Shown: piece by piece, positions 8,323-16,815 of the stretch | Position numbering within the stretch: the first letter of the stretch is position 1 | Layout: every line of letters starts with the position of its first letter | Assembly: GCA_016256075.1 (NCBI GenBank) | Contig: SDVU01000098.1 | Span: 1 to 21,069 of the forward strand | Length of the DNA: 21,069 nucleotides | Direction: 5' to 3' | From: Dictyocoela muelleri | Lineage: Eukaryota; Microsporidia | Program-made: the position numbers and the translations under genes | Notes under the pieces: generated by a model | Told to the model about the DNA's origin: nothing | The model's input: the letters and a program-made list of their open reading frames with translations, nothing else | Databases searched by the model: none

Positions 8323-8962
8323 ATGAAAATTTATATAGATAATACATATTTTATAACATAAACATTTTATACGAATTTTTTATATATAATAATATCTTAT
8401 CAAAAAACAAAAACATGTAATTCTTGTAATTCTCTTGAAAAACTAGTAATTTTATCTTAAAAAGAGAGATGAGTCTACTATTTATAGGTGCAATGGTATA
8501 AATAGACATAGGAAGTCTATAATAAAATCAATGATACCCATTAAGAAAATAATAAAAATTATTTATTATTATTATTAGATATAAATTATCATCAGTGAAT
8601 ATTATGTTTGTAATATTGATTAAACAATAAGACGTTAAAAGGTTAAATTATTAAATTCTATTAAAAAATTTATGAATCGCACCTTGATAATAGTTGGTGG
8701 TATTACTATTCTAGTTTAAGTAGATTAAACAGTAATAAGCCGTAGAGGAATAATTCAAAATCCAACATCGCATGAAGATAATACACCTGATACTTTATGG
8801 ATTTTGATGGAATAGGAAATACAAGTGAGCGTAATTTTTTTATTGAATAGATTCATGTTAGAAGAGTCTCAACACTGACAGAAATATGAGGCAGACACAT
8901 ACGAATTGGAAGTATTTAGAAAACCGATGGATATCCTTCTTATCCTTTAACTGTCTCAAATT
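8323..8962 (+). pseudogene. Merlin-2 transposase, N-terminal part and first half of DDE core
   Basis: A decayed Merlin-type DDE transposase. From the ATG at 8323 the first codons parallel Merlin-3 (MKIYIDN). A zinc-ribbon stretch YRCNGINRHRKSIIKS follows near 8480. The core begins near 8690 with IVGGITILV and a VD-TVISRRGIIQNPTS motif (first catalytic Asp; the codon after it, Glu in relatives, is a stop). NTPDTLWIL and, in another frame, RIGSI..TDGYPSYPLTVSN (second catalytic Asp, near 8928) follow. Several stops and at least two frame changes. The coding match stops at about 8962, exactly where MULE-1 begins. Confidence 0.8.
8889..8962. repeat. Left copy of 74-bp host duplication around MULE-1
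   Basis: These 74 bp, encoding the TDGYPSYP region of the Merlin-2 transposase, recur without gaps at 10561-10634 in the same orientation, with 8 mismatches counted. Both copies begin AGGCAGACACATACGAATTG and end CTCAAATT. Confidence 0.95.
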
Positions 8963-9019
8963 CGCCGGATTACAAAATTTCTTTATCTACCCCTATGGTT
9001 TTAGAAAATTTTAAGTTTT

Positions 9020-10300
9020 AATTATAAAGATGACGTAGTAACAATCATCAAATCAAATAGAAACTTTGATAAAAGAATTTTTAGAGAATATATATATTTT
9101 TTTTTATTAAACATCTATATTAAAATATTTTAGATGTGAAATTTAGCGATTTACAGGGCGAATAAGAATATTTAAAAATGTTATAAATTGCAAAGTGGAT
9201 AAATAGTTTCGATTCATAATCATAATAGAGATTTGAAAATGTTAGATTTAGCTATTTTTAATGAAACGGTAAGAAAAATCGCGTTGACAACATCATATTC
9301 TACAGCAAATATATATAACATGGCTTTAAGATAATCCAATTATTTATACAATTTTTTTTAAAGAAAAAATCTGTTTATAAAAATATACTAAACAACAGAA
9401 AAAAAGAAAAACCAAAAGTTATTGATGGAGATGAAGATATTTAATAAGAATACAAAAAAACATTATGAGTAAAAATTTTATTTTATTTGACAGTAGTAAT
9501 AATAATAATAGGATTATAATTCCAGTACTGTTTAAAATATGATTCATTTAAGCAATTTAAAAGTTTGGTTGGGGCATGGTACTTTTAAGGTCTCACCTTC
9601 TGATTTTACTAATTATATACTATACATGAATTGAGTAATGGTAGAACAATGTCATTAGTATATTGTCTAGTCAAAAATAAAACCGAGTCACAATATGGAA
9701 TGATTTTTGCTAGAATAAAAAAGCATATGATTGATATCAAGACAAATTTTATATTTGTGATTTCGAGATTCATTTTTTTTCTTCATTAAGAAAATGTTTT
9801 CCCAATGTAAAGATACGATTTTGTATATTTCATTTTGGGCAAATTATATATCGAAAAATACAAAATAAAAATTTAGCTACCAAATATAATAATTTAAGAG
9901 ATTAAAAAATCTCCATTAAATCACTATTATCTTGTCTTTTGTGCCTATTGATAACATACTGAACGATTTTGAAAAAATTTCGGCACATATAAGAAATTAT
10001 AATGTTGAAGATGTCAATCGATTGGTTATATTTTTTTTAAAAAAAATCTAAATTCAAGCATTTATTCTGTCGAATCATGGAATTCTACTGATAGTGTACT
10101 TAATGATATACCATTAACAACTAATCGTGTCGAGTATTTCAATAATACTTTTGCATTAATCAAAAAAAATCACATCCTTCACTACTTACATTTATAAAAA
10201 CTGTATGAACAAAACAAAACTTGATTGAAATAGACATAGAAGATGCTTTAATTAGGCCCTTACGAAAGAACAACTCAAGCAAATATAATGAAAAAATATA
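9020..10300 (+). pseudogene. MULE-1 transposase, decayed
   Basis: A MULE transposase, recognised piece by piece. A FLYWCH-like N-terminal zinc finger shows as FREYIYF, FRCEI, TGRIRIFKN and then HNHNRD (9080-9235). WLGHGTFKVSPSDFTNY at 9566-9616 is the DGTFK motif, with His in place of the first catalytic Asp. RFCIFHFGQIIYRKIQ at 9816-9863 is the well-kept C.FHFGQ motif. FVPIDNILNDFEKIS lies at about 9939-9983. LTTNRVEYFNNTF (from about 10114) is the TNN-E motif, followed by HPSLLTFIK. The pieces are in different frames with many stops. With the first Asp lost, this copy could not be catalytic. Confidence 0.82.
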
Positions 10301-10516
10301 AAAAAATTATAACAATTATAAATGTTATTCCTCATATATTGATATTTACTATCTAAGAGCAATTACACTTATTTATAATTAGAAATTTAATGAATACATT
10401 ATTACTAAATAAATAAATTTAAATAATAAATTATTAATGAATGAATAAATATAAAATTTTTTTCATTAAAACTTAAATTTTTTTAAAACCATAAGGGTAG
10501 ATTAAATAATTGCAAA

Positions 10517-10553
10517 ATCGGCGAATTTTCGCCTCCGGAGAAAATTCGCCGAT
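10517..10553. repeat. Tip palindrome at right end of MULE-1
   Basis: Two perfect 14-bp arms, ATCGGCGAATTTTC (10517-10530) and GAAAATTCGCCGAT (10540-10553), around a 9-nt spacer GCCTCCGGA. The left arm is the element's right TIR tip; the right arm is an inverted extra copy. The left end of MULE-1 has one tip only. This is one of the few GC-bearing structures in the region. Confidence 0.93.
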
Positions 10554-10560
10554 CCGTATT

Positions 10561-10634
10561 AGGCAGACACATACGAATTGGAAGTATTTTATAAACCAAT
10601 GGATATCCTTTTTATTCTTTATCTGCCTCAAATT
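10561..10634. repeat. Right copy of 74-bp host duplication around MULE-1
   Basis: Partner of 8889-8962. It begins immediately after the MULE-1 right-end sequence (GATCCGTATT) and passes without a break into the rest of the Merlin-2 transposase. Confidence 0.95.
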
Positions 10635-10866
10635 TATCATTAAGACACGAGGTTGTGAATCATTTTATAGATTCGTTACTGAAGACGGAATCCATACAAA
10701 TAATATAGAGGGTTTTTGGTTCCATCTCAAGTCTCAAATGAGTAAACAAAATGGTGTACATCGTATGAATATTGATGATTTGCTTGTTTTTTATTTTTTT
10801 AGGATAAAATATATTGTTGTAATAGATGGTGAAAATTTTGCATATATTTATATTAAAATATTCTAA
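10561..10866 (+). pseudogene. Merlin-2 transposase, second half of DDE core
   Basis: The continuation of the Merlin-2 transposase beyond MULE-1. It starts by repeating the 74 bp seen at 8889-8962 (RIGSI, then NGYPFY with Asn for the second catalytic Asp), then LRHEVVNHF. After a frame change come YRFVTEDGIHTNNIEGFWFH and LKSQMSKQNGVHRMNIDDLL. The Glu of IEGFW and the Lys of HLK, the third catalytic position and the +7 Lys of the IS1595/Merlin DDEK signature, are both kept. The last open frame runs to 10866; the right end of the element follows at 11002-11023. Confidence 0.85.
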
Positions 10867-11021
10867 CATTTTTTTTTAATTATTTAATTTTACATATTAG
10901 AAACACAATATTAATTTTTCGGTTATAATACTTAACGAAATCGATATATATATGATGTAATTATTATTTTTTTAATAATAAAGACTCACCTCTTAAGATC
11001 AGCCGTTTTGCGATATAAGTT

Positions 11022-11204
11022 TCAAATATTATTTCTTGCCTCTTTTATTATTTTATTAATCTTCATTAAAGTCAATCTTTTTTAAAGTTCATAATAATGT
11101 TCTTTTTCAGATAAAACAACTTCCATATTTTTATTAGTAGTTAACCTACAACTACATTCTCGCCTTATACATCTCCAACAAACAGCGTTCTCTTTTAAAA
11201 TCAT
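11022..11204 (-). pseudogene. MULE-B transposase, N-terminal zinc finger
   Basis: Minus strand, from an ATG at 11204: MILKENAVCWRCIRRECSCR, then an EKEHYYEL stretch. This is the FLYWCH-type CC-HH finger found at the N terminus of MULE transposases (W-R-C, C, then H-x-H, here H-Y-Y). After one stop it continues with KINKIIKEARNNI and ends at the right tip of Merlin-2. The sense continues on the other side of Merlin-2 with NNIVGNF at about 8240. The finger would bind the element's ends. Last His missing. Confidence 0.75.
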
Positions 11205-11383
11205 AGTTATATATATAATTATTATAAATTATTTATTTTTAATCTTTTTATTCGATTTTATAATTTCAATATTTTACATTTGAGGGGTACAAATATTATA
11301 TCTTTAAATCTTAAAATGTAATTGAAAACATTTTTTCGTTCCTTATTTTATTAAAATTTAAAATTTGAAAAGTTTTTTAAAAT
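11205..11383. other. 5' end region of MULE-B, non-coding
   Basis: A/T-rich sequence between the start of the MULE-B transposase and the retroelement copy at 11384. It should contain the MULE-B right terminal repeat; only the short TTTTAAAAAACTTTT-type motif near 11350-11380 is a candidate. Confidence 0.45.
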
Positions 11384-11535
11384 TTCTGTTAAATTTAGTA
11401 TATGTATTAATGCTTTATTCTCTAGCTAAATTTATGATTGTTTTCTCAATTTAATTATATGTTCTTTTTTTAATAAGTAGATGTGAAGTTTAATTTTGAA
11501 GTCTCGAATTTTGTTTCCTTATCCAATTCTTGAAA
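11384..11535. repeat. Right copy of about 148-bp host duplication around MULE-B
   Basis: Partner of 6719-6866 in the same orientation, starting CTGTTAAATTTAGTATATGT. The retroelement continues from here to higher coordinates, and from the partner copy to lower coordinates. MULE-B and its cargo therefore lie between two overlapping parts of one host element. Confidence 0.88.
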
Positions 11536-11960
11536 AAAAAAATAAAAATATGAAGGTTAAGGTCAATTTCCGATAGACTAATTGTGTATTAAAACTTTGT
11601 TGTAAGTTCTTTTTTTTTGTGATAATTTTCGATAAATTCAAAATCTGTTTGACAAGTTTTTCTGATAAGTGAAATATACAGTTGTGAATCGCATTCTGGA
11701 AATGCAATTTTCATCAAATAGTCCGACTTTTTATTTTAGCCAACTAGTTTTTTTGTGATTTTTAATATATGTTTGGGTTTATAATTGATTGTAAATTGCT
11801 AACAGCCAGTTGGCTTGTCCACATGCATTGGGTTTAGATTTATTTAAAATTTCGAGACCATTTAAGTATATCATGTTGTGTTAAGTCCTCTAGGTCTGTG
11901 ATCGTCTTAGTTAATTGGAGACTGTTACTCGAGTCAAGAAAAGAAGTTGAAAGAATATGT
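11384..11960 (-). pseudogene. Retroelement fossil: gag
   Basis: Minus-strand gag remains. The clearest part (11707-11519) carries LVKQILNLSKIITKKKNL and is followed toward lower coordinates by the same TSHLLIKKRTYN region seen at 6840-6790. Upstream, CGQANWLLAIYNQL (near 11820) fits the helical gag of Ty3/gypsy-type elements. The upper limit is approximate and no terminal repeat or primer-binding site is visible. Its lower end duplicates 6719-6866. Broken, many changes. Confidence 0.7.
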
Positions 11961-14900
11961 TTTAAAATGATTTTTATTTTTTAATAAAATAGTTAATTGA
12001 AAAGTTTCTGTGAATCCGACGATTTTTAAATTGACGTATGACGTCATAGTGCTGTATCTGTGAGGAAGATTACTGAATTAAATAAAATATAAATAAAAAG
12101 ATTATATAAATGAATGAGTTAAAAAATTAACTTAATTTAATTTCTTAAATAGTTTATTATGTAACATTTGTTACATAAAAGACTAATCGAAATTCTTACA
12201 TCTGAAACAACACATTTTACGCGAAAGAAATAGTTTATACTTGAAACAAAAGGGACACGACACTAATATAAAATATTGAATCTAAGTCACCATCATATTT
12301 AGATTTTTTTTAGATCTGACATTTTGTGTATATTTAATTCCATTAAACCTTATAAAATACATGAATTTTGTAAAAATTAATTTTATTGACTTTACAATCT
12401 CTATGTTTATATTAATTCTTAAAAAAAAAGATAAATTTTAAAATTTTGTAACTCCATATAAGAACATGCTAATTCTATTTAAAAAAAGAAAAAAAAAGCA
12501 AAAAAAATAGGTAATATTAGATACTCTTTCATTTTTTTTTTAAACATTAAAAAATAAGTTATTTATTTTTAGTAAATTAATTTTCGTCACCATATTAAGT
12601 TTTACACGACATTTAATAAAACTTTTTTTAAAAGATTTTTTTCCAGAATCGTATTTTTCTAATTGTTTATAAATGATTTTATATTTACTTATTTAAATAT
12701 CTTTATTATTATAGCAAAAAAAAAATAATGATAACTTTTTTTGTTTATGATAAACCGTTTTTAACTGTTTAACGACATATCTTTTTTTATTGATTGAATA
12801 TTTTATTTTTTCGACAAAAAAAATAATAAGTACACCATATATGATTTATGATTTTCTAAAAAATAAAAAATACTAATATTCTAAATGATAGTTTCTAATA
12901 TTTTTCAGAATGTTTCAATAATTTATTAGTAGACTAATAACTAGATTATTTACATAACTCTATTTATAATCTTAAGGCAGCTGCAATAGATATATATATA
13001 TATATTTAAAATTTGCTACAATAAGACTAATAAAGAAAATTTAAAGGGAAAGGTTATTGATTGTACATATAGATAATAAAAAATTGGAATATTTATGATT
13101 TAATCTGTTTGATTTACAATTAGAAAATTTAATTGTAGTTATTAGTGTTTTTATAAATAACTTTAAAAAAAATTTTTTTAGACAAGATTTCAGAGATATA
13201 TAATTCAATTTTTGTTCATGAACACAAATATTTAGAAATTTTTATTATTAAAACTAAAACGTATAAATGGATTTGGTAGATGTAATGGTATAAAAAAGTC
13301 GGATCGTTAAACTAAGATTCGGCTATTATCCAAAAGATCATTTCTTTATATAAAGACGATATTTAGAAATTGAAGGATGAATAATAAATGTTTTTATAAC
13401 ATTAGAAAACATATCTTAAAAAAACCTTTTAATTAAAATAGGCAAATTTATTTATATATTAAAATTATTACCTATAGTTATTTATTAGAACCATCATAAT
13501 CAGTACTCTTGTGTAGTAATAATGAATATAATATTTATGTCGATTATTGTAATTTTCGATTATCAATTTTTAAATTTATCTTTCTCATTACTATACAAAT
13601 TATAATATTTTTTAAAAAAATCTTATAGAAAAACCGAGTTTATCTCGAATTTTATATTTAAATCTGTAATAAATTAATAATTTTATACAAACATAAAATA
13701 CCATCTGCATATAGTAATATAAAAAATTTATATTATTATGTATTTATTCGGCAAACCATAACAGTAATAGAATTGATATAGCGAGTGACGTGATGAATAT
13801 TTCATGTAGTAAAGGTTATATACTAATTCTTTAAGTTAATTAAGTAGAAATTTTACTATTTCAAATAAAAACTTTATCCTTTAACATAATACTGGCACAT
13901 GTAAAGTTTTTTGTTTATTAATTTTGTAAAAAAAATAATTTCTTTACTGATAAAAAATCTTTATAAATACCTATTTTTTTGTAAAATTTACCTAAATAAC
14001 GAATTTAGAAGTACAATAAAAGAACATGGTATTATATCGATTTTTAGAACAAAATACGTTAGTTATGAGGGATTATTTTATATAAAATTTTTATTTAAAA
14101 AAATTCTAAGTAAGTTATCAGAATACATCGGTTTATAAAAGATGTGATTATTTCACATTTAGTTGGGAATTATATTGTTCATCCATATTTTTTTTACCTT
14201 TATTTTTTTACTATTTACTAATTATTATAAGAAAACAATTTAGTATAGAATACGAAATAAATAAAGCAGAAGCATATGAAAAAATACAAAAATCTTAATG
14301 AGCGTTTTTTATACGTTATTTAGACGTATATCGTGTTTTTTCATGTATAGAAAGCTTATTAAGACACACAGTGACGTCTTTTTACCCCTATCCAAGAAAC
14401 GCACTCGATTCTAAGTGTAAGGAGCTAATTTCTTGCATCTTAAAAATAGATAATTTTTTATAGAAGCACTGGTATAGGTATCTGTTACGAAAGGTTTAAC
14501 ATGTAAATAACATTTAAAAATTAACCCTTTTAAGTAAAAATTGCATTGCTAATTTTTTAATCTTTTTACATCTCTAAATAGATGTATATTCTACAATAAA
14601 ATGTTAATCCGTTGCTTTTAATTATAGGAAATCCTGGATTTATAACTAGATTTTACATCAGCGTTGTCTATAAATATAACAACAGTGTATTCGAAATTAA
14701 ATAATCGTCTCTTATTTTTAGCAAATTATATAATTAAAACTAAAATCATGAATTAAGATATAAAAATATTAAAAAAACTATCTAGGCATATCAGAAAATA
14801 ATATTACTCTCCTAATTTATAATATTTTATATATAGCCGAATTAAATATATGTAAATGTAATATTTATAAAGTTATTAGTATTATTAAACAAAAAACTAT

Positions 14901-15095
14901 CTATAAAGGCCTATGCCGTTCATTTATATATACGAATAAAGGAAATATATACAAACTTTTACTTGACTAATAATATATATTAATTAATACTGTTCGTGTC
15001 ATTTTGAGTATATCTAATACACTTAAACTTGATTTATCTACGACTGGTATAAATAATTCGATAAAAAAGAATTTACCGTAAAATATAAAGTTTAT
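11961..15095. other. 3.1 kb AT-rich region, no gene recognised
   Basis: Stops are frequent in all frames and I recognise no protein family, rRNA or tRNA. A 75-codon plus-strand open frame (13911-14138) has low-complexity Lys/Phe/Ile-rich composition and no motif. A small hairpin lies at 12157-12178 (TTATGTAAC / GTTACATAA, loop ATTT). A TGACGTATGACGTCA stretch near 12034 is part of a slightly GC-richer patch next to the gag remains. The region may be old transposon debris decayed beyond recognition. Confidence 0.6.
12157..12178. repeat. Short perfect hairpin
   Basis: 9-bp perfect arms TTATGTAAC and GTTACATAA around the loop ATTT. No T-run follows and no gene is next to it, so a terminator role is not supported. 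Confidence 0.6.
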
Positions 15096-15176
15096 GTCTA
15101 ACTAATACGAAATTCTCTCTAGTTCGAAAAAAATTTAAAGATTTTACCCCAATTTATGGTAAATATATTTTGGATA
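15096..15176. repeat. MULE-A left TIR
   Basis: Begins GTCTAACTAATACG and ends with the 30-bp block identical in inverted orientation to 18887-18916. This is the downstream end with respect to the transposase gene. Confidence 0.85.
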
Positions 15177-15342
15177 TTTAAATTAAAAAAAATACTATTT
15201 AAATTTAACCAAATATTTAATTTGATTGCATTTTTCATACCGCAGAGAAGCTCATAAACATCAATCAATCCCATAGTATACCTTCTAACGAGTCTAGAAA
15301 TCTCTCATATTGTTGAATGAAAACTCTAGTTCTTTTTTTTTA

Positions 15343-16433
15343 TCATCCATTTTGAAGTCTTAGAAGTTCTATATCAACATCATCTTGGATTTCAATAATT
15401 TTATAAACAATTTCATAAAAATTTGGATTGCTTTTGTTGACGGATTCATTTATTATTAAATGAAATCCTTCCGCAGCATTATTGGCCCTATGTCTAAAAA
15501 CACCAAAGCGTGACCAAATAGCAGGGACAAACAGAGGCCTGTTCTTCGAGATCAAGTTATTGTGAACGTATGTAAAAAACTGATTACATTCATTTGACAA
15601 GACAGTTCTACTCTGCAATAATCCAACATCTATCTATTTCTTCTACGGGAACTAAAGCCAATGCCTTAATCAACTCTACAGATTCACGAAAAGAAAGATC
15701 TTCATTAAATAGAGTTGTAAACCTTAGTTCAGCAATCTTTCCACATAATGCTTGTCCGAAGTAAAAAGCGCATCCTAGAATAGAGAAGGATAGCATCTCT
15801 TGATTGCATTGAATGCAGCCATTTCCAAATATATATGTATGTTTTATGGATTCAAAAATATTCCAAAACGAGCCAAGCTAGAATTGATATATTAAACATT
15901 TCAACACATGTACTTTCTGTCTTACTTTACAAAAAACAATACAACAATTGAAATATTTGTATGCTAAAGTCTCCATATACGATGTATAGCTGAAAGAAAC
16001 TGTTGTAAGAGCATTTTAAAGTATCATCCATCAAAAGGCTTAAATTCGGATTATTTGAAAATCTACTAAAAAAAGCCGAATCCCCCAATATAATCAGTTT
16101 TTCCGAATAAAACTTACTATTTAGCAACATATTAGTTCCATCTATTTTCCTTAATTATTCAAGTACGAGAGATATGCGGCTTATAAAAGTTGAAGGTCTC
16201 CTTTTGCTTATATATCTATATATTACACTTTTCAGACTATCAAAAATTTCAAAGCGACGGACAATTCTTTCATCTGAATTATAAAAATATTCCAGAGTGC
16301 CCCTAGCTTTTCTATAAGCATCTGTGGCACTTATAGAACGAGATCCCCAGATATTTAGCTGTATAAATTCTTTCAATTGATCTCTCAGTATTTTAGAAGT
16401 ATCGTCTGAAGTTGAAGGTAACCTAAATGGCAG
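15343..16433 (-). pseudogene. MULE-A transposase, main part
   Basis: The best-preserved transposase of the window. In reading order: KILRDQLKEFIQLNIWGSRS (16400-16330), YRKARGTLEYFYNSDERIVR and SVIYRYISKRRPSTF; then LGDSAFF and LSLLMDDTLKCSYNSFFQLY (about 16085-15980), the DGTFK motif with the first Asp kept (DD in place of DG); EMAAFNAIKRCYP (near 15820); GCAFYFGQALCGKIAELRF and ALALVPVEEIDRCW (15773-15625); and PAIWSRFGVFRHRANNAAEG followed by NPNFYEIVYKIIEIQDDVD, to a stop at 15343. Frame changes or stops occur near 16150, 15930-15800 and 15615. The His of GC.FH reads Tyr. Well-kept codon stretches suggest it died more recently than the other MULEs. Confidence 0.88.
16271..16433. repeat. 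Left copy of about 160-bp host duplication around MULE-C
   Basis: From CATCTGAATT at 16271 to the tip of MULE-C this stretch aligns in the same orientation with 18585-18745. Shared blocks include CCTAGCTTTTCTATAAG and TCTCAGTATTTTAG. By eye nearly one base in five differs, including small gaps. Confidence 0.85.
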
Positions 16434-16496
16434 CCCGGGAAAATGCCTTTTGGCATTTTTCCGAGTTTTTTTTTGGCATTTTTCCTGAATAATGCC

Positions 16497-16808
16497 GAAA
16501 ATTTTAGTACTGTTATAATATATATAAATACTTTTGCAATCTAAAAATTTTAGGAGAAAGAAAACCGTAAATAAAATATGATTATTCTATTGTTTTACTT
16601 TTTGTTTTTCTTCATTTTTCCTCTACGGTTGTAGATTTATGTTTGGGTGTCTTCGAGACACAAAAAACATAATCTACAACCGAGAGTAATATAAAAATAA
16701 CAGAGAGTAAAACAATAAAATAATCATATTTTATTTAAGGTTTTCTTTCTCCTAAAATTTACAGATTACAAAAGTGATTATTTATAATATAAAAGTACCA
16801 AAATTTTG
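16497..16808. repeat. 312-bp palindrome before the MULE-C start codon
   Basis: Arms of about 155 bp pair almost end to end around the centre GTGTCT-TCG-AGACAC (16647-16661). Matching blocks include AATTTTAGGAGAAAG near 16546 with CTTTCTCCTAAAATT near 16745, AATAAAATATGATTATT with its complement near 16720, and GGTTGTAGATT with AATCTACAACC close to the centre. The outer edge stops 7 bp before the ATG at 16816. Transcripts would begin with a giant hairpin. It may be the element's own 5' end or a foldback MITE that landed there. Confidence 0.9.
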
Positions 16809-16815
16809 AAACCTT

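Larger units (their letters stand above)
8958..10560 (+). mobile_element. MULE-1: Mutator-like element inserted in Merlin-2
   Basis: Inverted ends of about 61 bp at 8958-9019 and 10468-10528: AAATTCGCCG at the tips, and CTATGGTTTTA / CTTATGGTTTTA with TTAAGTTTT further in; roughly 15% differ by eye. Between them lies a plus-strand MULE transposase in ruins. The right side carries extra sequence (10529-10560) beyond the TIR, including a second, inverted copy of the tip. Outside both ends stands a 74-bp direct duplication of Merlin-2, far longer than the 8-11 bp usual for MULEs. The element occupies the middle of the Merlin-2 gene. Confidence 0.85.
8246..11023 (+). mobile_element. Merlin-2: Merlin/IS1595-type element split by MULE-1
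   Basis: The left tip is GGGGCTTCTATCGC at 8246-8259. The right tip is GCCGTTTTGCGATATAAG at 11002-11019, whose reverse complement CTTATATCGCAAAACGGC matches the left end. The tips enclose a plus-strand transposase in two parts (8323-8962 and 10561-10866), separated by MULE-1. It sits inside MULE-B. A 9-bp direct repeat close to both edges (8228-8236 and 11025-11033) is compatible with the 8-9 bp duplication of Merlin elements. Without the MULE the element would be about 1.2 kb, close to Merlin-1. Confidence 0.78.
6867..11383 (-). mobile_element. MULE-B: Mutator-like element, split by Merlin-2
   Basis: A minus-strand MULE sits between the two retroelement copies. Its transposase is in two parts: the zinc-finger N terminus at 11204-11022 and the catalytic part at 8240-7250, separated by Merlin-2. 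The ends are poorly defined. A possible terminal inverted repeat is the TTTTAAAAA(A)CTTTT motif near 6940 and near 11380, but both lie in A/T-rich sequence. The bases 6867-6945 hold a small GC-bearing hairpin (AAAAGCGC...GGCGTTTT) of unknown nature. The catalytic Asp motif is still intact, but the gene is broken. Confidence 0.72.
1624..11960 (-). mobile_element. Ty3/gypsy-like retroelement fossil, heavily interrupted
   Basis: Pieces of one minus-strand retroelement occur in the order expected for Ty3/gypsy elements: gag (11960-11384), zinc knuckle and aspartic protease (6866-6311), reverse transcriptase (6300-5598), integrase (3660-3008) and the end of the pol region (1842-1624). It is old and broken by many changes. 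At least five other elements sit inside it: MULE-B with its own nested cargo, a foldback, a Merlin fragment, the 982-bp element and the element with 16-bp-repeat ends. I could not see long terminal repeats or a primer-binding site at either edge, so the outer limits are approximate. Assigning all pieces to one copy is inference from strand, order and the matching stretch at 6719-6866 and 11384-11535. Confidence 0.82.

Noticed and set aside
8470-8530. Possible tRNA (TAGAC/GTCTA stem with 7-nt loop, AATGGTATAAA)
   Set aside because: The same bases read as the zinc-ribbon part of the Merlin-2 transposase (YRCNGINRHRKS), and no T arm or acceptor stem can be drawn.
8887-8960. A 74-bp MITE with TGAGGCAG/CTG(C/T)CTCA inverted tips, present twice
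   Set aside because: The 74 bp encode part of the Merlin-2 transposase in both places, and the inverted tips are coincidental. It is better explained as host duplication around MULE-1.
10660-10869. 69-codon minus-strand open frame
   Set aside because: Antisense shadow of the Merlin-2 DDE core, which carries clear family motifs on the plus strand.
13265-13335. Possible tRNA around ATGTAATGGTATAAA with GGAT/ATCC ends
   Set aside because: Too short, a 10-nt anticodon-type loop and no convincing B box. Resemblance to the stretch at 8490 is limited to about 14 bases.
13911-14138. 75-codon plus-strand open frame as a host gene
   Set aside because: Low-complexity Lys/Ile/Phe composition, no recognisable motif and no gene context. 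Such frames are expected in AT-rich DNA, though a lineage-specific gene cannot be excluded.
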